This document shows, one piece after another, positions 12,001 to 22,500 of a stretch of 64,000 nucleotides of DNA. Where the stretch lies: the NCBI GenBank assembly GCA_002633005.1, contig NMRA01000678.1, positions 129,613-193,612 on the forward strand. The letters are read 5' to 3'. The DNA is from Phoronis australis. Its lineage: Eukaryota > Phoronida > Phoronidae. Made by a program: the position numbers and the translations under genes. Position 1 is the stretch's first letter. Each line of letters opens with the position of its first letter. Under the pieces are notes generated by a model that saw only the letters and a program-made list of their open reading frames with translations, was not told where the DNA came from and searched no databases.

Positions 12001-13317
12001 TAACACGATACAGCGCACCTGCGTTGTTGCTTTTACATGGAAAGGACGTAAATTTTAACACTCGTGTTTGCCTTGACCATGTTAACAGATTTAGAAAGCC
12101 GCAGTTCAACCAGCTAGCTCATACATACAAGAATGCATGCATACACAATCACACGCGCGCACTCGAATAGTGCGAGCGTCAAAATTCGATTTTAACATGC
12201 GATATTAAAAATTGAAGTCTAAAAAGCTATATTTATGTAGGTGAAAATTTGGAAAAAAAATTCCTGATGTTTTGTATCCCGCTTTGTTTTCAGAAAATCC
12301 CCCCCACCCAATCTACGTCGCTAAGGAGATTGGCGCCATAATTTACGTGTCAGAGAAGATCAAACATGACGCCATGACTCTCGTCAAAACTGCCTCCGAA
12401 TGCCTGCGTAAGTCTTAAATCAGACAGTTCTGTGGAGCAAGATACTTGAGAATGACGCTTTGTGTGATCACACGCGATGCGTGGCATGACGTTCCGTGAA
12501 GGTTAATCCCTCTCGAAACGCTTACGGCAAGAAACAGTGATACAGTGATTTATGAATATGGGATGTCAAGGTGATGGGCACCATTGTCACTTCACGTGTC
12601 GAAGTCAGACTTGTTCATGCCACTAGTTACGCCATTTTTCTTGGTTAGTGCTTCAGAGCTCTATTACTTAACCCACGACACTTGCGATGCAACTGCAGCG
12701 ACAAATCTTGACTTACGAAAAGTGTTTTCTTAGAGCTTCCATACTTCAATTTTCCGACCTCGCCCACCCGATCACTTCATTAGCGGCCATTTAGTTAGTG
12801 GCCACAAGTAACAGGAGACATTCGATCATTCCAGTGGTTATGTGTCATATTGCTTGATCTTGCCAAACTCGCAATAAGCGCGCAGCACTAAAACATGTCC
12901 AGGATGTTAGATTTTGCAGACTCTGGACGAACTTGCATTTAACAAAATTAGTAATTCAATGCATATTTGCGAATTTTGTGTTGGTTTATTTAAATATTGT
13001 CATAGGTTGCCAGTCTGTTAACTGTTTATTTCCCCTATCTGTATACTTGCCTATTTTTATGGTAGTATATAATTATCTTTTGTATTCTTCGCTCGATAAC
13101 CAATTCTGCGGAGCCATCCTTGCAGTATGTGTCTTTCATTTCAGAGTATATGAAGATTCATGCGAGGTCTAACGATGTTGAAGAGACTCTCGCGTCCGAA
13201 GTTCGCTCTCTGATGGCGGAATTGAAAACCTACCAGAGCTCGCACACCGACAACGCAAAGAAAGCTTTGGAGAATGTAATGATTTCGACTGCATATAAAC
13301 ATACAACAGCAATCTGA
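3018..13317 (+). CDS. Secreted helical protein with 38-residue exon modules, 8 exons
   Basis: Exons 3018-3068, 6923-6986, 8002-8115, 9310-9423, 10385-10471, 11199-11312, 12294-12407 and 13145-13317 join into one open frame of 276 residues; every junction has GT and AG and the phase is kept. Exon 1 encodes a signal peptide (MKLSSVAVCVLLGAVAV), probably cut after CSA at the start of exon 2. The mature part is charged and helical, with no transmembrane segment, one sequon (NVS, exon 4) and a single cysteine (exon 7), so it is not a disulfide-rich domain. Intron 1 is phase 0 and introns 2-7 are all phase 1. Exons 3, 4, 6 and 7 are exactly 114 nt and exon 5 is 87 nt, which suggests growth by exon duplication. 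A TATA box lies about 50 nt upstream. I do not recognise the family and infer no function. The gene model is firm; intron 1 is inflated by an assembly duplication. Confidence 0.85.
3940..5345 (+). repeat. Assembly-type direct duplication 1, left copy
   Basis: It matches 5347-6754 almost base for base, with scattered substitutions. It ends exactly at the N at 5346. It lies inside intron 1 of the secreted helical protein gene and is most simply an unmerged contig or haplotype overlap. Confidence 0.85.
5346..5346. other. Single-N contig join
   Basis: One N separates two copies of the same 1.4 kb sequence. Confidence 0.9.
5347..6754 (+). repeat. Assembly-type direct duplication 1, right copy
   Basis: It starts at the base after the N and continues without a break into the intron sequence before exon 2 at 6923. 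See the left copy at 3940. Confidence 0.85.
6923..6986 (+). CDS. Exon 2, end of signal peptide and mature N terminus
   Basis: Acceptor TTTTTGTTCCAG and donor GTAAGT flank 64 nt. It encodes CSAKSVSGEKKPSTGEHW and then prolines. The CSA-K boundary is a good signal peptidase site. It ends in phase 1, and all later introns share that phase. Confidence 0.8.
8002..8115 (+). CDS. Exon 3, 38-residue helical module
   Basis: The exon is 114 nt, phase 1 at both ends, with acceptor GATGCTTCCAG and donor GTAAGT. It encodes an amphipathic stretch including VAQLNKASASLKEYF and EGWFHAISEELGK. Confidence 0.8.
8397..8555 (+). mobile_element. hAT-type MITE, family M8 copy a
   Basis: The ends are related inverted repeats (CGGTGCTCGTGTAGTGG and CCACTGCAGCACTG). 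They are flanked by the 8-bp duplication AAGACTGT / AAGACTGC (8389-8396, 8556-8563). It is 159 bp long with no coding capacity. It shares sequence, inverted, with 29497-29634. An 8-bp TSD with CAGTG ends is the hAT superfamily pattern. Confidence 0.75.
9310..9423 (+). CDS. Exon 4, 38-residue helical module with sequon
   Basis: The exon is 114 nt, phase 1-1, with acceptor TTGTTTCAG and donor GTAAGT. It includes LEAFLHTMHQLYNVSAKAY, which carries the only N-glycosylation sequon (NVS), then a methionine-rich helix ending YSMMLS. Confidence 0.8.
10171..10345 (+). repeat. Dispersed repeat R1, copy a
   Basis: Shares an ordered set of blocks (TTGCCAAAAT, TTTTTCAAA, GCTACAAACAATGGA, ATGTTATCAAT) with 39985-40160 and, more weakly, with 46795-46890. 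I cannot assign the class. It lies in intron 4 of the secreted helical protein gene. Confidence 0.45.
10385..10471 (+). CDS. Exon 5, 29-residue helical module
   Basis: The exon is 87 nt, phase 1-1, with acceptor CTTTCAG and donor GTGAGT. It encodes AWEHYNNNYRQMAEKWEELA and following residues. It is 27 nt shorter than the neighbouring modules, as if nine codons had been lost. Confidence 0.8.
11199..11312 (+). CDS. Exon 6, 38-residue helical module
   Basis: The exon is 114 nt, phase 1-1, with acceptor ACTTACAG and donor GTAAGA. It encodes charged helix including EEMAEAFKKDIQGIRDEI and AKTEVINKIETLDP. Confidence 0.8.
12294..12407 (+). CDS. Exon 7, 38-residue helical module
   Basis: The exon is 114 nt, phase 1-1, with acceptor TTGTTTTCAG and donor GTAAGT. 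It starts NPPHPIYVAKEIGAIIY and contains the one cysteine of the mature protein (SECL). Confidence 0.8.
13145..13317 (+). CDS. Exon 8, C-terminal helix and stop
   Basis: Acceptor TTTCATTTCAG opens 173 nt that end at TGA 13315-13317. It encodes a charged helix (VEETLASEVRSLMAELKTYQ) and a short polar tail. Confidence 0.8.
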
Positions 13318-14184
13318 ACATACAAGCTATTTTGCAAGCGTTGACTTTATTACAGAAACTTATTTCATAAAAAAACTATTTTGCAATTTGAAGCAATTAC
13401 ATTGACTGGCCTAAAAGGTCTTTCTGGGCGAAAAAACACCAATAACCAGCGATAATTGATATACAGCTTCAACCTGAAGTAAAACAAGACTAAGACATTA
13501 TTAAGCAGTGTTAAAACAAACCAAACTGTAGTCTGTGGGCTCCACCTTTGAAAAAGTATACTTGTAGAAAACTAGACTTTAAGATTCTGCAGGACATTAC
13601 ATTTAACCAAGTGTCTACAAACTCTAGAATTTAACTCAGCAAAAGTGTATATATTTTCTGGAAGTAGAAATTCTGTAGAATTTATTTTTTGACTTGATAC
13701 CAATTTTGAATAGGTAACGCAACCATGCTTTCAGTAAAATTTAGTAAAAAACACGATCAATAACATTTCGTATGATATAAATGCTGAAGATATAATATCG
13801 AAAAAGCTGCTACAGTTTTCTAAATTATGGTTTCGTTTTAGTTTTATGCACCCATGTCTGACAAGTCTTTTAAGCAGACATTAAAGTTAAATATAGTTTC
13901 AGATCCTCTCTTCGTCAAAGAGAGCTGTGCCGTCTAAATGCAGCTTAAGTTGTGTTCACCTGTACATTTGCAGCTCGGCTTGGTTCGCTAAACGCCTGAT
14001 TCACTCGGACGGTTCCAATGACGTCACAAGGTCATCTGCGAACTGACGGAAATGGAAACGACAATCGAAAGGACACAATATTATTACAAGATATTGAATT
14101 CTACCCGGTAGTAAAGTAACTTTACCTTTCCTGAATAGATGCAATTTATTACTTTATCATTTTCACCTTCCTTAAACTTGATAA

Positions 14185-14190
14185 AATAAA
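14185..14190 (+). terminator. Candidate poly(A) signal for the secreted helical protein gene
   Basis: AATAAA is followed by a T/GT-rich stretch. It would give a 3' UTR of about 870 nt after the stop at 13317. Other A-rich sites between cannot be excluded. Confidence 0.35.
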
Positions 14191-14259
14191 GATTTTGAGT
14201 AAAATTTTATTGTCATCTTTTTGTCGTCACCTTACAACAGACTTGGCTTTTAAAGGAAT

Positions 14260-15290
14260 TTGGATGCTTAGACTGTGATTACATAGGAAGGATAACAAGA
14301 GCAACACAGTGCGTTGAAATGCACCGACGACAGCACCGCAACCGGTGTGTTTCTACAAATGTTTTGTGGTGTCATAAAATGGTCATTCGATGGCGCAGAA
14401 TTTGTCAAACATTGGAGAGGTTGCGTCATCTCTCTAGCAAAGTTCATGAAAATAAAACAAGGAACTGCAAAGATATAGAAACAAACACAAAAAAGTAAAA
14501 TTAACACGAGGGAACACAGGTATAATCCGATTGGTTTAAAACTCTTCATCTGTTGCCGTCTCAATAGGAGCACATCCACCAAATTTCGAAATGATCCTTC
14601 AAAGGGTTTAGGAGATACATCCGTAGACACAAGAACGGCTAAATTGTCCTTAGGGGGCGCCAGAGTACTCGAAACCGTATGAAAATCAACCTTAGTGGCG
14701 ATTTCCGCATTAGGAACACAACAGTCAATTTCATTATGATCTTTTGAGTGGTTTGGCAGATAGAGAGACGGACGGCAAAAACATATGCAAAAAATCCAAA
14801 TGATCACCAGGTGACGCAGAAAACATCAAATCTGCCTTCAAGGAGTTATGGAGATTCGACCGTAGACGCAAAAAAATAAAACAAAATCGACAGTAGTCGG
14901 ACCCGTCCTAGAATCGATGTCAATCATGACCTTGTCATAATTAACACGTCTGTAAATCTTACCTTTCAGCGGTTTGGCAAATTGTGCGACTGGAACGCCA
15001 GCAAACTGACGCAAAAATAAAAATGGCCACAAGGTCGAGTAAAATACGTCAAATACGTCCAAAAATGAAATGTCATTGTCGTCTCAAGTCCTTAATAAAA
15101 CATATTTGAAGAATTTCATGAAAATCCACCAATGAACTTCCAACGTAAAAATAGCTAAAATCGCCTCTAGGGGGCACAGTGGCAGGCTGATCGATTGGAA
15201 CGCAAGATACAATAAGATCCTGGAAGCTGTTTAGGAGATGCAGCAGCAGACACATGACGCCGGAAGCCCTACAGAGATGACTACAATATG
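14260..15290 (-). repeat. Array of diverged GAAATTTGG-core repeat (minus orientation)
   Basis: Recurrent modules occur about every 150-300 bp: an AATTTCATGAAAATCC-like core (14582, 15114), CTAGGGGGCACAG-like blocks (14655, 15165), and AGGAGATACATCCGTAGACAC-like blocks (14608, 14838, 15235). The same modules recur at 24.4-24.6, 56.1-56.7 and 62.9-64.0 kb. The 179-codon minus-strand frame at 14268-14807 lies across them and is not treated as a gene. Confidence 0.5.
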
Positions 15291-15330
15291 CACCAACATG
15301 TAATTATGTGGGCGCATAAAAAACTTCTAA

Positions 15331-16119
15331 GTGAACCAGGATCCGATAGAATGGGTTTATGAAAATCTCTATAAATGTTTACTGATAAAATGGACAACAA
15401 AATTACATGTTAAAAGATTTCACGGAAACGAACATTTATATTTTAACTTTAGTCCTCTAAGCCATATTGGTGTAGCGAACGTGATGGAAAATGAATGTCT
15501 GAATTGTGGAGGACCAATGTTTGTCAAAAGTACTCTTCTCAAAAGTTCAAAACCACTCAAAATAACTCTAGCAGACTGTGTAAGAAAGCTAACCGTAAAT
15601 ATTTGTGCGAATCATCAGCGCTCGCTGAGCATGCGCTGGATATTGGACCTGAGAGGGAGCTGGAGGCCACCGAACAGACGGGTGTTCCGGCAATCACATG
15701 GCCAGATACCCGGTTCTTCGATTCAGATGTCCCATTTTTTCATTTCCGACTGTCGCCGACTTTGCGTCGTTTCTGAGGACCGTGAAGGGTTTCCTTGGTT
15801 TGGGGGAGTTCATTTCCAACTTGGCGACCGGAGAATTTTGCCATGCAGCACTTGGCGAGAGGACCATATGATAAGCGTCAAACCCACCTGCAATGGGTCA
15901 AGACTCTCGACCCATTATTTCCACTCCAGTATAAATGATCAAAACGGGATTAAAGACCATTTTCACCTTTTTGAAATACAAATCACTGTAACAATAAAGT
16001 TCGATTTACTGGTGAAAAAAGATTTAAAGGGCAAACGCTATTACGGCCATGCCATTTTGTCCATTTTGAACCATTGGGTCAACTTTGACTGCTGGCAGTC
16101 ATTTTCAAAGAACTCTTAG
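15331..16119 (+). pseudogene. Probable relic of a retroelement coding region
   Basis: A frame stays open for 262 codons (first ATG at 15484), unusually long for this composition, yet it matches no family I know. A second frame at 15495-15776 contains SSALAEHALDIG and, 13 residues later, ITWPDTRFFD. Together these resemble the SALAEHA...GH.IDW..TRVL signature of GIY-YIG endonuclease tails of Penelope-like elements. A third frame (about 15781-15860) reads VKGFLGLGEFISNLAT, which recalls the Ty3/gypsy RT-RNaseH linker. Fragments in three frames suggest a decayed element. Assignment is tentative. Confidence 0.3.
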
Positions 16120-16682
16120 GCTCGTTTAGGAAATTCAGTTGGTTAAGCTCTTGTCGCGTTCACACGTATTCCTTTAAAGAAGTGCTGGCTTAACAATACT
16201 ATGTTCTGATTTTCAAATGAACATGTCTAAAAACCAGACTTCCACCACAAAAAATAAAAGGTGGTTTATATCACTTACACGCCTCGTTATGAAATAGTCC
16301 CTTTGTCAAAACTGAGGTAAAATCCAGACTGAATTTTCGTTAATGCTTGGGACCAGGTTTTACAGGTCGGCATGTCACACGTCAGTTTATGCGCCGACCA
16401 TGGCGTCAAGGAATAAGGAAGTGCCAGTTGTTAACAAACCCATAAATCACTTCTCATCTGATTAAGGAACAAACCGATAGCAGTATCATCGTGATAAGTT
16501 GTCTACATCAAAATCACTTCCTTAAACGGAACAAGAGTTATAAAACGGTTGTTATCGTTCACGTAGTTTCCATCATACATGTTGATATTCAAAGAAAAAC
16601 ATTTCCAAAGTCGATAAATTTATTTCAAGAGCTTATTAATTAAAATGACATCAGCTAGAAATTAAAATTTGGGCATCAAAAG

Positions 16683-16917
16683 CGGGTCTCTATTATTAAT
16701 ATAGAGCGCTCGAAGGTGTCCGAAGAGCGGAGCCTGCCTATATTGATATCGCTGGGCTCAACCCCAAGAGCGGAGACTCCATTGTTGATTTAGGGGCCCG
16801 CTCTTTTTAGCCGACTTCGGGCGGGGCTGCCTTTAATGATATAGGCGGCCACACTCTTCGTCCACCTTCGGGAGGGGCCTCTCGATTAATATGGCTTGCC
16901 CCACTCTTGAGGCCCGA
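16683..16917 (+). repeat. GC-rich degenerate tandem repeat, about 50-bp unit
   Basis: Four to five imperfect units recur in AT-rich surroundings. Each alternates an AT core (TTAATATAG, TTGATATCG, TTGATTTAG, AATGATATAG, TTAATATGG) with a GC arm that contains GAGCGG or CTTCGGG(A/C)GGGGC. No coding capacity is seen. Confidence 0.6.
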
Positions 16918-16919
16918 AA

Positions 16920-19470
16920 TTTAATTTCTTGCCTATGCAATTTTAATAAGATTAAGTCATTTTAAAAATTAGCTGTTTTTTGATTAAGTGAAGAAAATAA
17001 TAAAGAATACAATGTTATTTGTAGCACCTGTTGCTTAGTTGTATACATTCGAGAGGAAAAACCGAGTCACGTGGATTGAAAAGCGGGACATCCGCATAAT
17101 GCCAAAACGGAATGGCGATTAGAAATGTTTCGTCGCAACAAACAAAAAAGTCCCAACTGTGGTTTTCGTCGAACTACCTGACGACGATTTTTTAGTCGAA
17201 TGAGAAATTGCGGGTGCTGCACAAACCACGAAAAGTCCCATTGTTTTCTTGTTTTTCGAACAGGAAAACAATGCTGTGTCAAGTGAAAAATCCCATTAGT
17301 ATTATGATAATATGCCAGTTTCAGCGTGTGTCAAAAGCGGGACATTTTGATGGTGTGGCGGATGGCGGGAGAATTGGACCATCTAGTTACTTTAAAAGTC
17401 TTCAAAAGTGTGTCTAGTAGAACTTCTAATAGGAGTTATGATAAAGAAAAGTTAGTCAAACAAAGTTACGCATTAAAAAAGACTTGCACAGACAGAATAA
17501 TGCGGCTTTGTAGACAAAAATTCCCGTGCCTATAGGCAATGCATATCATGCGCCAATACAAACAACACCCCCGCGTCTACAAGTGAAACTTGGGCGCATG
17601 GGCCTAACTGCGAAACATGTTGGTAATTTTTTTTCGAAACATGTTTTATTTAGGAATAGCGCGTGTGTCTAAATACGAACATTTCAGTACCCACATGTAC
17701 GGCATATGAATAATAAATAATATCTTAGAATTGCTTTTAAAACCCGCGGCCCGTCACAAGCAAATATTAGATTGAGAACAGTTACGGCTACAAATCTAAG
17801 ACTAACTTGTTCCTCACTAGATATAGACATTGCATGGCTTGGAAAGAACTCACAGTTCGTTATTGTTTGAGATCGAGGCAGATAAGTGGGCTTTGAAAAT
17901 TCAAACCGGAATAATTTAAGCGATGAAAACATCCGCTATCTGTGTCTGGAAGATGAATAACGAAATAAACTCTAAAAATTTCACTAAAATCGTTTGCGCC
18001 AGTTTTAGAAATGATTTTCGGATAGTGTCGGAGTGCGTTTTTTATAACATCAGAATACTAAATTTTCTTATGCCTTTACTTGTCTATAGTTTTTGAAATC
18101 TGAACACCATGAGATGCTTCTGTCTCGTTACCGTAAGTCTGCAAGTAATTGTCACAATCTATTCAGTGTTTGAGCATACCCGTCTTTTTGACCTTTCTGA
18201 TCAACGAGCTAGGTATAGCTCATAGCTCTGATCATCACACCCAAAAAATACAATAAATGCCTGTTGGTGGGGAATCTCAGAAAACCAAACAAATCCCCCA
18301 GTAGTCTTTGTTTTTATCAAAATAGCGACGATCAACAGCATTCGTTGAAGTCAACATTTTCAAACCACAATTACGCCATTAATATCAATCATCAAAAAAC
18401 CAACAACGACTGGTTTAATTCCGTGGAAAAAAAGATCACGTTCTCTAATGACATGAAATATTGTTTTCTCAGCGATTCAGTGATTCTGTAATTACTTTAG
18501 GAAAATAGTCAAAATTTGCCGCTTGTTCCTTCGTGCATTCTTGTGTTAAGAGGTTCTTGCGACGATAAAAAACAAAGTCGGGATGTTTTTGTTTGTTATG
18601 GCGAACACATCTGGCCCTTGAGTTTTGGAATAGACCTAGATGTCCTGCAATATATGCTGAAGACTCTCTTTTTAAATCCAGATGACTCGTTTTTTCATTT
18701 CTCGACAAATAACATTGTTATGATTATTGCTATTTTCCGCAGTCCACTAACTTTCTAACACATCAATACTGGGTAAAAATGTGTTTCAAGTTGACATTAA
18801 CACACACCACATGAATCATTATCATCAATGTTTACTTTGTGAAGATTTTATTTCTTGGTTTGCTATATATATTTCTAAACCAACTTAATGAGCTACCCAC
18901 AGCATATCCCACCAAAGTTACGTAATAGATGTTTGTCTCATGATTTTCTATCAGACGGAAAACCCCTATTGAAATTTCGAAAGGGTAGGTGGAATAATTG
19001 TTTTATAACGTTTGTTGTAAACGCATTGCATGCAGAATACGAAAAAACACAAGTGCAAAGAATAAGGATGAAAATAAAGTATAATGTATAAAACATAACA
19101 ATCGTTCTGGTAAGACGGGCAATAAAAAGCGCAACTGCGCTCTTGGCTTGTCCAGGTGTCCCAGCTTAGCTCTCAATGTGCAATAATAATAACAGTATGA
19201 ATACAATAGTGCTATTTCATTATATCTATCTGTAAATAATGTCTTCCATAATGCTTTAAATACTTTTGTATTTCCATTGGTTTCTAGCACATGACGTGCT
19301 AAGTAAGTAAGTCTAAATGACGTGTTTTTTCGCACTCCTGTCACCAAAGATTACTTATTTACTTACATACAACCGCTAGGTGTCGCCAAGTCTAAGACTG
19401 CGCTTAGTTGTTTGAAGTTACGAATGTGGATAAACAAGTAGAACTTTTGAAATCGCGATTTGTTGATAGA
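16920..19470. other. Intergenic upstream of the RING gene, no gene seen
   Basis: Short frames here lack splice signals or recognisable motifs. A fragment around 17534-17600 (GGGCGCATGGGCC) recurs near 27630-27680 and 31640-31700, so it is part of a dispersed repeat. Promoter elements for the gene at 19471 are not obvious. Confidence 0.35.
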
Positions 19471-19535
19471 ATGCCCAATAAAAGGCGAAAGAGGTCTTCT
19501 GCAGGCTTTTCATCGCAGGAGGCGGAATTAGAGAG
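19471..19535 (+). CDS. Exon 1 of the RING/TRAF-zf gene
   Basis: ATG opens 21 codons plus two bases of an arginine codon that exon 2 completes. The basic run KRRKR could act as a nuclear signal. The donor GTTTGT is weak, so this exon is less certain than the rest, but its phase 2 end is exactly what exon 2 needs. Confidence 0.6.
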
Positions 19536-22500
19536 GTTTGTTCGTGGTTGTAGCTTTTGGGATCCAAAGTAAAAGTAATAAAAATATGTTGGATTGAGCA
19601 CTAACTGACTAAGCGATGAAGGCAGCCGATGAGGCCGGTGTGGCACGGGGTCTTATCTCGATGTTTTTAGCACATACCAGTACCTCTCATTAGGCAAATA
19701 CATCAGCAAGTATACACAGGTGATAGCAACACGTAGCCCCTTGGCTGGCTATTATGGTGAATCTGCAGTGAATGTAGTAGTATAAAGGCCTTTCATAATC
19801 ACTCGCCTATGTCTATGAGCAAACTTGTGCTCTTTGCCTTTGGTGTTTGGTCGACTTGTTAGGACGCCTGGCATTGAAGCAAGAGGTACGGGGTTCAAAA
19901 CTTTTACTATTTGATGTTTCACTACAGTATACAGTGGCTACAGTTGTACAGTTGTACAGTACTCCCATCAATTTCTGTACTAGTCTCATACGGTTCATTT
20001 TAAACCAGCGGTAGCTGAAATACGGCGGTCACAGAATAAAGGACTCTGGAGGCAATTTAGGCAACATAATTTGAACATATCCGTGAAATCTGGCATGGAT
20101 CATTCGAGCTTCCCTCACCTGGTGCCATTTTGAGGAATTTAGGTCTTGAAATCATGCTTGTTGACGAACAAAAAGTTCAAGGGGCACAAATCTTACAAAT
20201 TCCACTTTCTGATTGTGATTTCTAACCAATTTTCAGATACTTCCTCAATCCAAGTGCCGTCAGTCGTCATTTGTATTGTTCCATTTGTCAAGATGTCTTC
20301 TTCGAACCACAGAGGGCGCCTTGTGGACACAGTTTTTGTAAAAAGGTTAGTCAGCTCAGTTCATAGAGGAATTTAGTTACTGAACTCATTCAAGTTAAAG
20401 GGGATCACAACCATTTTGATGTAATATTTAGTAAAAATATATCAGTGTTCTCCACAACAGAAAATTAAAACTCAAAGTACTAAATCCATATATGTCCGAT
20501 TGTCCATTTCCATACTGTGGGGAGTTTGTGTGTTTTGTCTTGGAATAAATGCTTTGGACTTGTATCAAAACTCCAAAATGTCCTGATTTCCTGAAGAAAT
20601 GAGTAATCTCCCAATTCTTTAAACTCTTTGCATAGTTTTTCCAACTCAACACTAGTAAGCCAAACTTGTTAGGACAAAATTCAACCTCGTCGCAGCAACG
20701 AGTCAAAATAGGTTGTGATTGTGAAGAACACTGCACACATCCTTGAATGTCATGGAGATACATTTTTCATGTTGGCTTGGTGAATATTTGCAAGGAATGA
20801 TACAATGTGATGTGGATTGCCTAGCAATAGGCCCACATTTCGATTCTACATTCATTTTCATTGAACAAGTTCAATGTTTTACTCACTAATGAACAATGCC
20901 TGGCTCATTCATATTTGCTCCATGGAAGTGAATGCAGATTTGAATGCGGCCATCTTGCAGGGCAGCTTCTGTCACTTCATTGCTCCATACGTACACGTTG
21001 AGGGAGCAGTGATTAATGAAGGGAAAATGTCTCCCCAAAATAACAAAGTATGTGTGTATTTGTCCAAGGTAACATCAAAAAGCATTACTTTCCCTTTAAC
21101 GCTCAGGGAGTCTGAATCAGGAAAGACCAACATTACAGTGTTTACAACAGAATGTTAGGTGATTCTAAGTGACATAATTGACTTGGGAGCGTATTTTTAG
21201 TGTGGGCATTATCTCAGATGAACACTGTAACCTATTGCAAGTGGTTCTTTTCTTTTCATTGTTTGAATGTAAACGCAGTGTTAAGATTTAGTATTATAAT
21301 GCTTCCTCATTTAAGTTACTGGTCATTAAATTCAATCTTAAATGTTAAGCTGAAAATAAAATGTTTATCAGAAGTTTCATTTACTTAATATGCAATCTGT
21401 TGCTTGAAGTTGTGCCTATACTAAAAGTTTGTTGTCATATAATCAGAACTATTTTTTTTTTAGTACATTTTATCGCAACATTCATATTTTAAATTAATAT
21501 TTAGACTTGCAATGAAGTATTCACTGATGTCTCCAGAGCTACAGAAGTTTCACTATTCTCTCAGTTGAAACATATTTTGATCTTCGCCTTAAGAATACTA
21601 GTAATTTCTTTATGTTTGGGCCTCTTTTCTTCTTCAGTGTATCCTTATGTGGTTAAAACAAAGCCGTACCTGCCCTGAAGACAGAACTCCAGTGGAGAAA
21701 CATCATCTTCACCGTGACTTTATACTGGAGAACATCATCGGCGATCAGATGGTAACGATATGAAACTGCAATAAATTTCAGTTTAGCAGAGATAAGCTCA
21801 CCAGTGCTGAGTTCAGCTCAACATGACGTCCCTCGGTACATTTGCAACACCAGTTTTCATTCCAGAATCTGTGCGCTTTTACCAATAACGCGCTAAGTCC
21901 AAAATTGTCGCAAAGTTTTGTTCATTAATACTGACATATGTAATGAAGTTTTAAGGAAAACCCGCCTACTTTTATTTTTTTAAAAGTTGGTAGTGAAATA
22001 AGGCAAACACAAATAAGGCTGAGCTGTATGACGTATTAACATTTTATTGATATCTGTAGAATGACGAAACTCATCATTTGATCTAAATTGAAGAACGTTA
22101 GGCAAAGAATTTATTTAAAAACTATGGAATCTGTTTTCAGGTTGCTTGCCCTCATCGCAATAATGGCTGTGAATTTGTTGGACAGCTCCAGCTTCTAAAA
22201 TCCCACACCAGGAGATGTGACTTTAATCCAACTAACCTACCTGAGTTCCTCAAAGAAAACACAAAACCCTTATCACCAGGTGATTATTTACGTTCTACAA
22301 GTATGGATTACGATGAAAGCAATAGATTCAATTCCTTAGACTTTCAGGTTTGATTCTACATCAAAGCGTGACATATTATTCCTTCACCAGTTCAAAGTTG
22401 AGTTGGTAGGCTCCACAACATGAGCAAAAGGTCTAATCCGGTGTCTGATTTTTATGTTACAATGCTAGAAGTACATGAAAACTAAAAACAATGTTATTTT

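Noticed and set aside
14268-14807. 179-codon minus-strand frame with a hydrophobic stretch
   Set aside because: It runs across several modules of a dispersed repeat, and I saw no splice sites or family motifs.
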